A stretch of DNA of 11,752 nt from Bacteroidales bacterium (GTDB taxonomy: Bacteria > Bacteroidota > Bacteroidia > Bacteroidales > BM520): positions 1-11,752 of the forward strand of contig JALNXP010000049.1 in NCBI GenBank assembly GCA_023230285.1, given 5' to 3'. Below the pieces are notes generated by a model that worked only from the letters and a program-made list of their open reading frames with translations, had not been told where the DNA came from and did no database searches. The first letter of the stretch is position 1; each line of letters begins with the position of its first letter. A program made the position numbers and the translations under genes. Shown here in pieces: positions 1 to 6,112 of the stretch.

Positions 1-3
1 CTT

Positions 4-38
4 AAGGGACTTTATCAAAAATAAAGTCTCTTTTTTTT
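4..38 (+). terminator. Rho-independent terminator of an upstream gene
   Basis: The arm at 6-15 pairs with 21-30 (ten pairs, one of them G-U) around a five-base CAAAA loop. The A-T pairs 4-32 and 5-31 extend the stem. A run of eight T follows at 31-38. This is a textbook intrinsic terminator reading rightwards, so a forward gene must end just left of the window. It separates that gene from iorA. Confidence 0.85.
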
Positions 39-59
39 GTTATTGCTATTTGAAACCTA

Positions 60-107
60 TTGATGTTCTTTGGTTTCGCTACGCTTCACAAAAGAACATC
101 AATTTTT
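60..107 (+). terminator. Second hairpin with T tail, possible back-up terminator
   Basis: A perfect 12-bp inverted repeat pairs 60-71 (TTGATGTTCTTT) with 91-102. It encloses a 19-base loop (72-90) and is followed by five T at 103-107. The arm is long and exact, so the hairpin should form. The loop is larger and the T run shorter than in a standard terminator. It could be a tandem terminator after the one at 4-38, or an intergenic repeat element. Its loop sequence is GC-richer than the surroundings. Confidence 0.45.
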
Positions 108-166
108 CGCACTTCTTATTTGAAATTTTCTTTTTTAAAAAACGATAGAGATTACTAAAAATGTAT

Positions 167-174
167 TATCTTTA
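167..174 (+). promoter_or_regulatory. Possible -7 box of the iorA promoter
   Basis: TATCTTTA matches the Bacteroidota -7 consensus TAnnTTTG at every defined base but the last. It lies about 50 bases before the iorA start and after both upstream hairpins, where a promoter is expected. I see no TTG at the usual 19-21 base distance upstream, so the call is weak. Confidence 0.3.
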
Positions 175-224
175 CAAATTCAAAGCGTAATTATTTAACA
201 TTAAATAAATCAAATACTTAGCAA

Positions 225-1817
225 ATGCGAAAATTATTATTACTTGGAGATGAGGCTTTAGCACAGGGTGCTTTAGATGCCGGGCTCTCCGGAGTTTATG
301 CCTATCCGGGCACTCCATCAACAGAAATTACTGAGTATATTCAAAATTCACCGGAAGCAGAAGATTACAGAATTCATTGTGATTGGTCTACTAACGAGAA
401 GACGGCGTTAGAAGCAGCTATAGGCATGTCATATTCAGGGAAACGAGCTTTAGTATGTATGAAACATGTTGGTTTAAATGTTGCGGCAGATCCATTTATG
501 AATGCTTCTATAGTTGGAGCCAACGGTGGTCTTGTAATAGTTTCGGCAGATGACCCTTCAATGCATTCATCACAAAACGAGCAAGATTCAAGAGTATATG
601 GTAAATTTGCTTTAATTCCGACATTAGAACCATCTAATCAGCAAGAATGTTATGATATGGTTCAGTATGGATTTGAGATTTCAGAAAAATATAAAATTCC
701 TGTCTTGATGCGTTTGACGACAAGATTGTCGCATTCACGTTGCGGCGTTGAGTGTAGAGAGCCGAAAGTACAGAACAGACTTCACATTCCTGAAAATCTC
801 AAACAATTTATCTTGTTACCTGCGATATCGAGGCGTAATTACAAATCATTACTTTTGAAACAAGTTGATTTTGTATCTCATGGCGAAACAGACGGATGGA
901 ATGTACTAACCATGGGAGAAAACAACAAATATGGCATAGTTACCTCCGGTATTGCCTATAATTATTTGATGGAAAATTATCCAGACAGAAAGGTTCCCTA
1001 CCCTGTTTTAAAGATAACTCAATATCCGTTGCCGACAAATATGTTGATAAAACTTGCAGCAGAGACTGAGGAGTTGATAATTATAGAAGAAGGTTATCCG
1101 TTTATAGAAGAGCAGGTGAAAGGTATTATTCCGGGAAATCTTGTAGTTCATGGTCGTTTAGACGGTACATTACCGCGTGACGGCGAGTTAAATCCCAATT
1201 TGGTAGCAGCGGCTCTTGGCATTAAAACGGCAGACCTCAAAGTTGTTCCGGATGTTGTAAAAGCTCGTCCGCCGAAATTATGTGACGGCTGTCCGCATAT
1301 AAGCACTTATAATGCTATAAATGCGGCACTTGCAGACTATACTCCCGGCAGAGTATTTGCCGACATAGGTTGTTACACGCTTGGCGCATTACCTCCATAT
1401 AATGCCATAAACTCCTGCGTTGATATGGGCGCATCAATAACTATGGCTAAAGGCGCTTCCGATGCAGGTATATTTCCGGCGATAGCCGTAATTGGCGACT
1501 CTACATTTACACATTCAGGCATGACAGGTCTTCTTGATGCTGTTCTTGATAAAGCACCTATTACAGTGTTTATACTTGACAATGAGACTACTGCTATGAC
1601 AGGCGGACAAGATTCTGCTGCATATTCGAGGATAGAAAGTATTTGTAAAGGAATTGGCGTTGAAGAAAACCATATAAAAGTCATTACTCCGTTACCTAAA
1701 TATCAAGATGATAATGTAAAGGTGATAAAAGAAGAGTTGGAATATAAAGGTGTTTCTGTTATCATTCCACGCCGCGAGTGTTTACAAACTATAGGAAAGA
1801 AAAAAAGACGTCATTAA
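225..1817 (+). CDS. iorA: Indolepyruvate:ferredoxin oxidoreductase, alpha subunit (no ferredoxin domain)
   Basis: Catalytic, thiamine-diphosphate-binding subunit of a cytoplasmic 2-oxoacid:ferredoxin oxidoreductase. The family oxidises aryl pyruvates from aromatic amino acids to aryl-acetyl-CoA while reducing ferredoxin. The N-terminal half (about 1-180) is the pyrimidine-binding domain (GVYAYPGTPSTEI near 23-35, HSSQNEQDSR near 114-123). The C-terminal TPP domain carries the LCDGCPH motif (352-358), the IGDSTFTHSG diphosphate/Mg motif (423-432) and LDNETTAMTGGQ (451-462). At 530 residues it ends right after the PRREC strand. It lacks the C-terminal ferredoxin domain with two CxxCxxCxxxCP clusters found in longer IorA proteins of about 600 residues. 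I believe the short form is common in Bacteroidota. The ATG at 225 gives the family's usual N terminus. iorB follows after 19 bases, so the two are surely co-transcribed. Substrate preference cannot be read from the sequence. Confidence 0.93.
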   Translation: MRKLLLLGDEALAQGALDAGLSGVYAYPGTPSTEITEYIQNSPEAEDYRIHCDWSTNEKTALEAAIGMSYSGKRALVCMKHVGLNVAADPFMNASIVGANGGLVIVSADDPSMHSSQNEQDSRVYGKFALIPTLEPSNQQECYDMVQYGFEISEKYKIPVLMRLTTRLSHSRCGVECREPKVQNRLHIPENLKQFILLPAISRRNYKSLLLKQVDFVSHGETDGWNVLTMGENNKYGIVTSGIAYNYLMENYPDRKVPYPVLKITQYPLPTNMLIKLAAETEELIIIEEGYPFIEEQVKGIIPGNLVVHGRLDGTLPRDGELNPNLVAAALGIKTADLKVVPDVVKARPPKLCDGCPHISTYNAINAALADYTPGRVFADIGCYTLGALPPYNAINSCVDMGASITMAKGASDAGIFPAIAVIGDSTFTHSGMTGLLDAVLDKAPITVFILDNETTAMTGGQDSAAYSRIESICKGIGVEENHIKVITPLPKYQDDNVKVIKEELEYKGVSVIIPRRECLQTIGKKKRRH

Positions 1818-1836
1818 TTTTAAAACAGAATTTACA

Positions 1837-2421
1837 ATGAAATCAGATATAATTTTAGCAGGTGTTGGTGGACAAGGAATTTTGTCGATAGCTGCGACCA
1901 TAGGTACTGCTGCGGTAGCCGAGGGTTTATATTTAAAGCAAGCCGAAGTGCATGGAATGAGTCAAAGAGGAGGTGATGTACAATCGCATCTTCGCGTTTC
2001 GGATTCTCCAATCGCCTCCGACTTAATACCGGCGGGCAAAGCAGACTTGATAATTTCCGTTGAGCCAATGGAAGCATTAAGATATGCGGACATGTTAAGT
2101 GATAGTGGATGGATTATCACCAACATATCACCTTTCATCAACATCAACAATTATCCTGAACCGGAGGCAATATATGCAGAAATAAAGAAGATAAAAAATC
2201 ATGTTATAATTGATGCTGACCGAATAGCTAAAGATTTAGGTACGGCAAAAGCCGCCAACATCGTGATACTTGGTGCGGCAGCAAAATTTATCGACATGCC
2301 TTTTGAATCTTTTGAAAAAGCATTAAAAGCTATTTTCGGCAGAAAAGGTGATAAAGTTGTTGAGATGAATATAGCGGCACTGCATGCAGGTGCTAAAGCA
2401 GCAGATGAATACATCGGATAA
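1837..2421 (+). CDS. iorB: Indolepyruvate:ferredoxin oxidoreductase, beta subunit
   Basis: Gamma-type (POR_N/KOR gamma) partner of IorA, 194 residues, the usual length for the family. The N terminus shows the GVGGQGI loop (9-15), followed by the conserved VHGMSQRGG segment (38-46). Both are hallmarks of the 2-oxoacid ferredoxin oxidoreductase gamma domain, which helps form the CoA-dependent active site with the alpha subunit. No iron-sulfur cluster motif is present. With IorA also lacking one, the electron path out of the enzyme must use a separate ferredoxin or another route. The gene follows iorA by 19 bases and precedes the HATPase gene by 26 bases, consistent with one transcript. Confidence 0.92.
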   Translation: MKSDIILAGVGGQGILSIAATIGTAAVAEGLYLKQAEVHGMSQRGGDVQSHLRVSDSPIASDLIPAGKADLIISVEPMEALRYADMLSDSGWIITNISPFININNYPEPEAIYAEIKKIKNHVIIDADRIAKDLGTAKAANIVILGAAAKFIDMPFESFEKALKAIFGRKGDKVVEMNIAALHAGAKAADEYIG

Positions 2422-2447
2422 AAACAATTGTTAATCAATTATATATA

Positions 2448-2969
2448 GTGAAAGAAATAGCGTTAAACATATTGGACATCGCGAACAACTCGATAAGGGC
2501 GAAATGTACACTTTTGGAGATTAAGATAACCGAGAGTGTAAAAGACAATCTTTTAACATTGGCTATTATTGATGACGGTTGCGGCATGGATGCTACTACT
2601 TTAGCTAAGGTTACGGATCCTTTTTTCTCGTCACGGACTACCCGTCATATCGGTCTTGGTGTACCTTTTTTGAAACAACATGCCGAGCTTGCCGGAGGAA
2701 AATTTGAGATAACAAGTACAGTTGGTGTAGGCACTAATGTTTTTGCCACATTTGTATTAAATCATCCCGACCGTCAGCCTTTGGGCGATGTTCCTGATGT
2801 TTTGCTTATGCTGATAGCTTCTAATCCCGAAATAGACTTTTATTATTCTTTCACAACCGATGATGATGAACTCGTTTTTGACACGCGAGAGATAAAGAAA
2901 GTTCTTGAGGGTATTCCCATTAACTCGCCGGAAGTCTTGAAAATGTTGAAAGACATGATGGTGTTATAA
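2448..2969 (+). CDS. Stand-alone HATPase-domain (histidine-kinase-like) ATP-binding protein
   Basis: 173-residue cytoplasmic protein whose first ~105 residues form a GHKL/HATPase_c fold: N box DIANNSIRA (10-18), G1 box IDDGCGMD (41-48), an F-box-like DPFFSSR (57-63) and G2 region HIGLGVPF (67-74) with GVGTN (93-97). There is no dimerisation/phosphoacceptor histidine domain, sensor or receiver, so it is not a complete sensor kinase. Proteins of this type sit next to hydrogenase, NADH-oxidoreductase or ferredoxin-enzyme genes in anaerobes. Their role is not established to my knowledge. The last ~65 residues are an acidic alpha/beta tail of unknown function. The start is a GTG at 2448: it gives the conserved MKEIALNILDIANNS opening, and no ATG fits. 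Co-transcription with iorAB is inferred from the 26-base gap. Confidence 0.8.
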   Translation: MKEIALNILDIANNSIRAKCTLLEIKITESVKDNLLTLAIIDDGCGMDATTLAKVTDPFFSSRTTRHIGLGVPFLKQHAELAGGKFEITSTVGVGTNVFATFVLNHPDRQPLGDVPDVLLMLIASNPEIDFYYSFTTDDDELVFDTREIKKVLEGIPINSPEVLKMLKDMMVL

Positions 2970-3028
2970 CTTATGTATTATGTAAAATCAGATATTTTAA
3001 TTATTAATTTTTAATAGAAATTTAAAAC

Positions 3029-3373
3029 ATGGTAAATTTAATTAATTCAATAATTTTGTTTGCACAGCAAACAGCTCCTGCAGGTGCAGAAGGTGGAAAA
3101 GCCGGTAGCGGTTGGTCTTCAATATTATTTTTGGTATTACTTATTGTAGTATTTTATCTGTTCTTCATTCGTCCATCTGTAAAGAAACAGAAAGAGCAGA
3201 AAAAGTTTCAAGAATCTATCGGAAAAGGTGATTCTATAGTTACAATAGGCGGTATTCATGGCAAGATAATAGAAGTAAAGGATAAAACTTTTGTTATTGA
3301 AAGTGAAGGTTCTCGCATGGAAATAGAGAAAACAGCCGTTAATGCAGAATTTGCTGCTGAAAATAAAAAATAA
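3029..3373 (+). CDS. yajC: Preprotein translocase subunit YajC
   Basis: Small inner-membrane protein that associates with SecD-SecF at the Sec translocon. It has 114 residues, the normal size. A short N terminus is followed by a Gly/Ala-rich linker (15-30), one strong membrane segment (31-47) ending in the family signature FFIRP (45-49), then a basic, Lys/Gln-rich stretch and a small beta domain with GDSIVTIGGIHGKI (67-80). These are the standard YajC features, and the C-terminal part should face the cytoplasm. The gene starts 59 bases after the ATPase gene. That gap is AT-rich with no clear terminator or -7 box, so it may share the upstream transcript or have an unrecognised promoter. The order yajC, YbbR-like, coaE is, as I recall, common in Bacteroidota. 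The nusB gene often found before it is absent here. Confidence 0.92.
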   Translation: MVNLINSIILFAQQTAPAGAEGGKAGSGWSSILFLVLLIVVFYLFFIRPSVKKQKEQKKFQESIGKGDSIVTIGGIHGKIIEVKDKTFVIESEGSRMEIEKTAVNAEFAAENKK

Positions 3374-3391
3374 ATAAAAAAACAATAAATC

Positions 3392-4321
3392 TTGAGGTGG
3401 TTAAAATCATATCCGTTTTGGGTTTGCATTTTGCTTGCTTCTGTTTTGTGGTACTTGTATTATCTGTTTAATCCGGCATCTTTTAGCGTTAAGTTGGAAA
3501 TAGAATGCAGTGGGTTGAAGAGTGGGTATATAGTATCTTCACAATCTGCGCATTACGTTCCGGTATCTTTTACTGTGGAAGGGAAAGATGTTAACAGGGT
3601 GAGAGACGAATTTAGTAAATTTGTTGTTTCTGTTGACCTTGGAAGTGTGGATTTGTCTACAGCCGACAGCATAGTGAAGGTAGCATATTTGCTGACACCA
3701 ATAGTGAAACAACAAATCAACAATGCGCAAAAAAGCAATCTACAGTTTGATATAAAAAGTGATTCTTTATATCTGACTATAGAAAAAGTATCTTCAAAAA
3801 AAGTTCCATTGAAAGATGAATTTGAATTTACTTTGCCAAACGGGTATATGCCGCTTCATTCTTCAGGTTATAGTGTAGATTCTGTTGTAGTGTCAGGTTT
3901 GGTTTCAGATTTAGACAAAGTAGATTATATAAGTTGCGGGCGGAAAAAACTTGGAAAGATAAAAGAAAAGAAAATATTTATCTTTTATCCTGAAAGATAT
4001 TACCGGAAATTGATTATAGATCCGGACACTTTGTTGTATGTTGTTGATGTAGACAATTTTACTGAAAACATCATAACGGTGCCAATAAATTTTTCTGATA
4101 GTATTTATGAATATAAATTTTTTCCTTCAGAAATAAATATAAGGTATAATGTTTCTGTCCACGATTATTTCGTTGTAACTCCTTCAATGTTTGGCATGAA
4201 CGTAATTTTTGACGACAGCAGCTCGAATATAGCATATATATTAGTCGACAGATGTCCGTCATTTATCGATATTGTAGATTTTTATCCCACTGTTTACGAA
4301 TATTTGATGTTTGAAAAATGA
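3392..4321 (+). CDS. YbbR-like domain membrane protein, TTG start
   Basis: 309 residues. The N terminus carries one hydrophobic helix (about 8-26, WVCILLASVLWYLYYLF), and the rest is predicted to be extracytoplasmic beta-rich sequence. Two YbbR-like repeats can be made out: VPVSFTVEGKDVNRV with VSVDLGSVDLS (about 56-90), and VPLKDEFEF with SVDSVVVSGLVSDLDKVDYI (about 138-180). The rest is divergent. YbbR domains occur in Firmicutes CdaR, the regulator of the diadenylate cyclase. In Bacteroidota the role is not clear, and no cyclase is nearby. The start is inferred: a stop codon lies at 3386-3388, no in-frame ATG exists before the membrane helix, and the TTG at 3392 is the only usual start codon in place. 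The gene is 18 bases after yajC, and its stop codon overlaps the coaE start (ATGA, 4318-4321), so translational coupling is likely. Confidence 0.75.
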   Translation: MRWLKSYPFWVCILLASVLWYLYYLFNPASFSVKLEIECSGLKSGYIVSSQSAHYVPVSFTVEGKDVNRVRDEFSKFVVSVDLGSVDLSTADSIVKVAYLLTPIVKQQINNAQKSNLQFDIKSDSLYLTIEKVSSKKVPLKDEFEFTLPNGYMPLHSSGYSVDSVVVSGLVSDLDKVDYISCGRKKLGKIKEKKIFIFYPERYYRKLIIDPDTLLYVVDVDNFTENIITVPINFSDSIYEYKFFPSEINIRYNVSVHDYFVVTPSMFGMNVIFDDSSSNIAYILVDRCPSFIDIVDFYPTVYEYLMFEK

Positions 4322-4899
4322 TTGTAGGTTTAACAGGCTCTATAGCTTCGGGAAAATCGTTTGTAGCAAAGATGTTTGAAAAAATGGGCTATCCTGTATT
4401 TTATGCAGACGATGAGGCAAAGAAATTATATTATGACAATGACGTTATAAGGGATTTGAAATCAACAATTTCAGAAGATTTATATAAAGGAAATATTCCT
4501 GATTTTGGAAAGATTTCAGAGTTTGTTTTTTCGTGCAGAGAAAATAACAAGTTGCTGTCAGACAGATTATTAGCCCACCTCTACCCTGTTTTACTGAAAT
4601 GGATTGCGGATAATCCTTCGGATATCAATATTGTTGAGGCGGCGGTTTTGTACGAAAGCGGCTGGGATAAATATGTTGATGTTGTACTTTGTGTGTATTG
4701 TGACGAAAAAATCAGAATAGAAAGAATTAAAAAGCGCAATATCAATAATACGGCTAATTATATAGATCGCATAAAATATCAGTTACCTGATGAGGTAAAG
4801 AGAGAGAAAGCTGATTATGTTATTGACAATGACGGCGTTAAACCATTGTTGCCGCAAATTGTAGAGTTTTTAAAGTTTGTAGAGAAATGGAAAGAATAG
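4318..4899 (+). CDS. coaE: Dephospho-CoA kinase
   Basis: Cytoplasmic enzyme that phosphorylates the 3'-hydroxyl of dephospho-CoA with ATP, the last step of coenzyme A synthesis. At 193 residues it has the normal length. The P-loop GLTGSIASGKS (4-14) is intact. It is followed by the YADDEAKKLYYD segment (29-40) for the acceptor substrate, the EAAVLYESG strand-loop (107-115, usually written as PLLFE in relatives) and a C-terminal lid with RIERIKKRN and DRIKYQLP. The ATG overlaps the end of the YbbR-like gene by four bases, and its own last 13 bases overlap the next gene. This arrangement indicates a single operon with coupled translation. CoA supply is needed by the IorAB reaction, but linkage to that enzyme is not evidence of a functional unit. 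Confidence 0.92.
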   Translation: MIVGLTGSIASGKSFVAKMFEKMGYPVFYADDEAKKLYYDNDVIRDLKSTISEDLYKGNIPDFGKISEFVFSCRENNKLLSDRLLAHLYPVLLKWIADNPSDINIVEAAVLYESGWDKYVDVVLCVYCDEKIRIERIKKRNINNTANYIDRIKYQLPDEVKREKADYVIDNDGVKPLLPQIVEFLKFVEKWKE

Positions 4900-5663
4900 T
4901 AGGAGATTTAATCATCAAAAATAATAATATAGTTGCAAAGACTAATTTTATGCCGCAGGATATATTTCTTTATGAGGTAATAAGAGTTCAGAGGTCTATT
5001 CCTATATTTTTGAAAGAGCATTATGACCGCTTTGTCAAGTCGCATAACGGCAAGTGTTTAGATTGCAATTTTGAGAATTTTCAGAAGTGTGTTTCGACCT
5101 TGATAAAGGCTAATAATATCACGGACTGCAATATCAAAGTCCTCGATGATGACAGAGATTTGTATTTTATCTTCATCAAGAGTCATTATCCGGATGCAGA
5201 GACACATAAGAGAGGTATAGATGTTTTGACAGCGAATTTGATGAGGTCGAATCCGAACAAGAAGCAGGTAAATAAGGAGTTACGTTCTACATCTGACAAA
5301 TTAATAAGTGAGCATAACGTTTTCGAGGTGTTGCTTGTTTCAGATAATCAAGAGATTACTGAAGGCAGTCGTTCTAATGTGTTTTTTATCAAGGATAACA
5401 TTATTTATACGGCACCCGATGACAAAGTTTTGATAGGCGTCACTCGTAACAAGGTTATCGAGGTGATAAACAGCTTGGGGATAGAGATAAGATACACGGC
5501 GTTAAAGAAGGACGAGCTACCGTATGTAGATGGAGCGTTTCTGACGGGGACATCAATAGATGTGTTTAAGATAAAGTCGATAGACGGCAGAGGGTGTGAT
5601 AGGTCGGCGGCGTTGATAGAGAAAATAGCGGCGGGGTTTTTGATGCTGGGACACGGATTATGA
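4887..5663 (+). CDS. Class IV PLP-dependent aminotransferase / aminodeoxychorismate lyase-like
   Basis: 258-residue fold-type IV pyridoxal-phosphate enzyme, related to branched-chain aminotransferase, D-amino acid aminotransferase and PabC. Motifs seen: HYDRF near 45-49 (the early arginine region), the likely Schiff-base lysine K130 in VNKELR, QEITEGSRSNVFF (155-167) with the PLP-ring-binding Glu159, GVTR (184-187) near the phosphate site, and LTGTSIDV (219-226). Which substrate it uses cannot be decided; an amino-acid aminotransferase or 4-amino-4-deoxychorismate lyase are both possible. It starts inside coaE (13-base overlap). The last five codons (LGHGL) and the stop lie within the first unit of the tandem-repeat array that begins at 5648. 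The natural C terminus therefore seems replaced by repeat-encoded residues, probably with loss of a short piece of the last helix. The 3' third is also richer in G than the neighbouring genes. Confidence 0.82.
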   Translation: MERIVGDLIIKNNNIVAKTNFMPQDIFLYEVIRVQRSIPIFLKEHYDRFVKSHNGKCLDCNFENFQKCVSTLIKANNITDCNIKVLDDDRDLYFIFIKSHYPDAETHKRGIDVLTANLMRSNPNKKQVNKELRSTSDKLISEHNVFEVLLVSDNQEITEGSRSNVFFIKDNIIYTAPDDKVLIGVTRNKVIEVINSLGIEIRYTALKKDELPYVDGAFLTGTSIDVFKIKSIDGRGCDRSAALIEKIAAGFLMLGHGL

Positions 5664-5918
5664 TTGGGACACGGATTATGATTGGGACACAGATACACAC
5701 GGAGGGACACGGATTGGGATGGGACACGGATTTGCGCAGATTTGACGGAGGGACACGGATTATGATTGGGACACAGATACACGCGGATGGACACGGATTG
5801 GGATGGGACACGGATACACGCGGATGGACACGGATTGGGATGGGACACGGATACACGCGGATGGACACGGATTGGGATGGGACACGGATTGGCGCAGATT
5901 TGACGGAGGAACACGGAG
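5648..5918 (+). repeat. Purine-rich mosaic tandem repeat (minisatellite), 14 units
   Basis: Fourteen head-to-tail units, each opening with a (G)GGACAC(G/A)GA core; the last has GAACAC. Four unit types occur: A, 17-18 bases (GGGACACGGATTATGATT); B, 21 bases (core then TACACGCGGAT); C, 16 bases (GGACACGGATTGGGAT); D, 30 bases (core then a TTTGCGCAGATTTGACGG-like tail). The order is A A B C D | A B C B C B C D, so the second half looks like a duplication of the first with BC amplified. B plus C makes a 37-base unit present four times (5684, 5768, 5805, 5842), the last two identical. D occurs at 5721-5750 and 5879-5908. The array is strongly purine-biased on this strand and frequently open in several frames, but I do not think it is coding. 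From memory, CACGGAT-type repeats occur between genes in other Bacteroidota; I cannot verify a match here. Confidence 0.95.
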
Positions 5919-6112
5919 AAATTTTTTTTATTAGTGTTATTCTCTTTATATAGTTTATTGAGATTGAGAATTGTTGGTTTGCTATTTGCGAATTAAAATT
6001 GTTTAGAGAGCTTGGTTTTTAGAAAGTTTTCATAGATATCCATTATCCATTATCCATTACCCATTACCCATTACCCATTACCCATTATCCATTTGGTTGC
6101 GTACCTACCCTT
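5664..6112. other. Convergent intergenic region without genes
   Basis: This stretch separates the 3' end of the aminotransferase gene (forward) from the 3' end of the RNase HI gene (reverse). It holds most of the minisatellite (to 5918), a T-rich tract at 5922-5929, about 110 bases of AT-rich sequence with no feature I can name (5930-6040), and the heptamer array (6041-6089). I found no convincing hairpin terminator for either gene. An open frame that crosses the array in each direction is a by-product of repeat sequence without stops. Confidence 0.8.
6041..6089 (-). repeat. Heptamer tandem repeat with a G-quadruplex motif
   Basis: Seven exact-length copies of CATTAYC on the plus strand: two CATTATC, four CATTACC, one CATTATC, followed by a partial copy CATT. 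The four CCC tracts at 6060-6062, 6067-6069, 6074-6076 and 6081-6083 are separated by ATTA each time. The minus strand therefore reads (GGGTAAT)3GGG, a perfect G3-N4 quadruplex motif. It lies about 30 bases beyond the stop codon of the RNase HI gene and is on that gene's sense strand, so it would be in the 3' end of its transcript if that extends this far. Confidence 0.93.

Noticed and set aside
1373..1684. Reverse-strand frame of 103 codons inside iorA
   Set aside because: It is antisense to the conserved thiamine-diphosphate domain of iorA and has no recognisable features.
2970..3028. Terminator or promoter between the HATPase gene and yajC
   Set aside because: Only weak AT-only hairpins (AAAAT/ATTTT) and no TAnnTTTG box are present in this 59-base gap.
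5405..5914. Reverse-strand open frame of 169 codons rich in Cys, Pro, Val and Ile across the repeat
   Set aside because: It is the repeat read in a stop-free frame and continues antisense into the aminotransferase gene. The peptide is just the repeat pattern, with no fold or start region of its own.
5648..5918. CRISPR array
   Set aside because: Units are of 16-30 bases without unique spacers, everything is repeat, and no cas gene is near.
5660..5953. Forward open frame of 97 codons overlapping the aminotransferase stop by ATGA
   Set aside because: The overlap mimics translational coupling, but both the ATG and the frame come from the repeat unit GGATTATGATT. The product is a repeat translation with an AT-rich tail.
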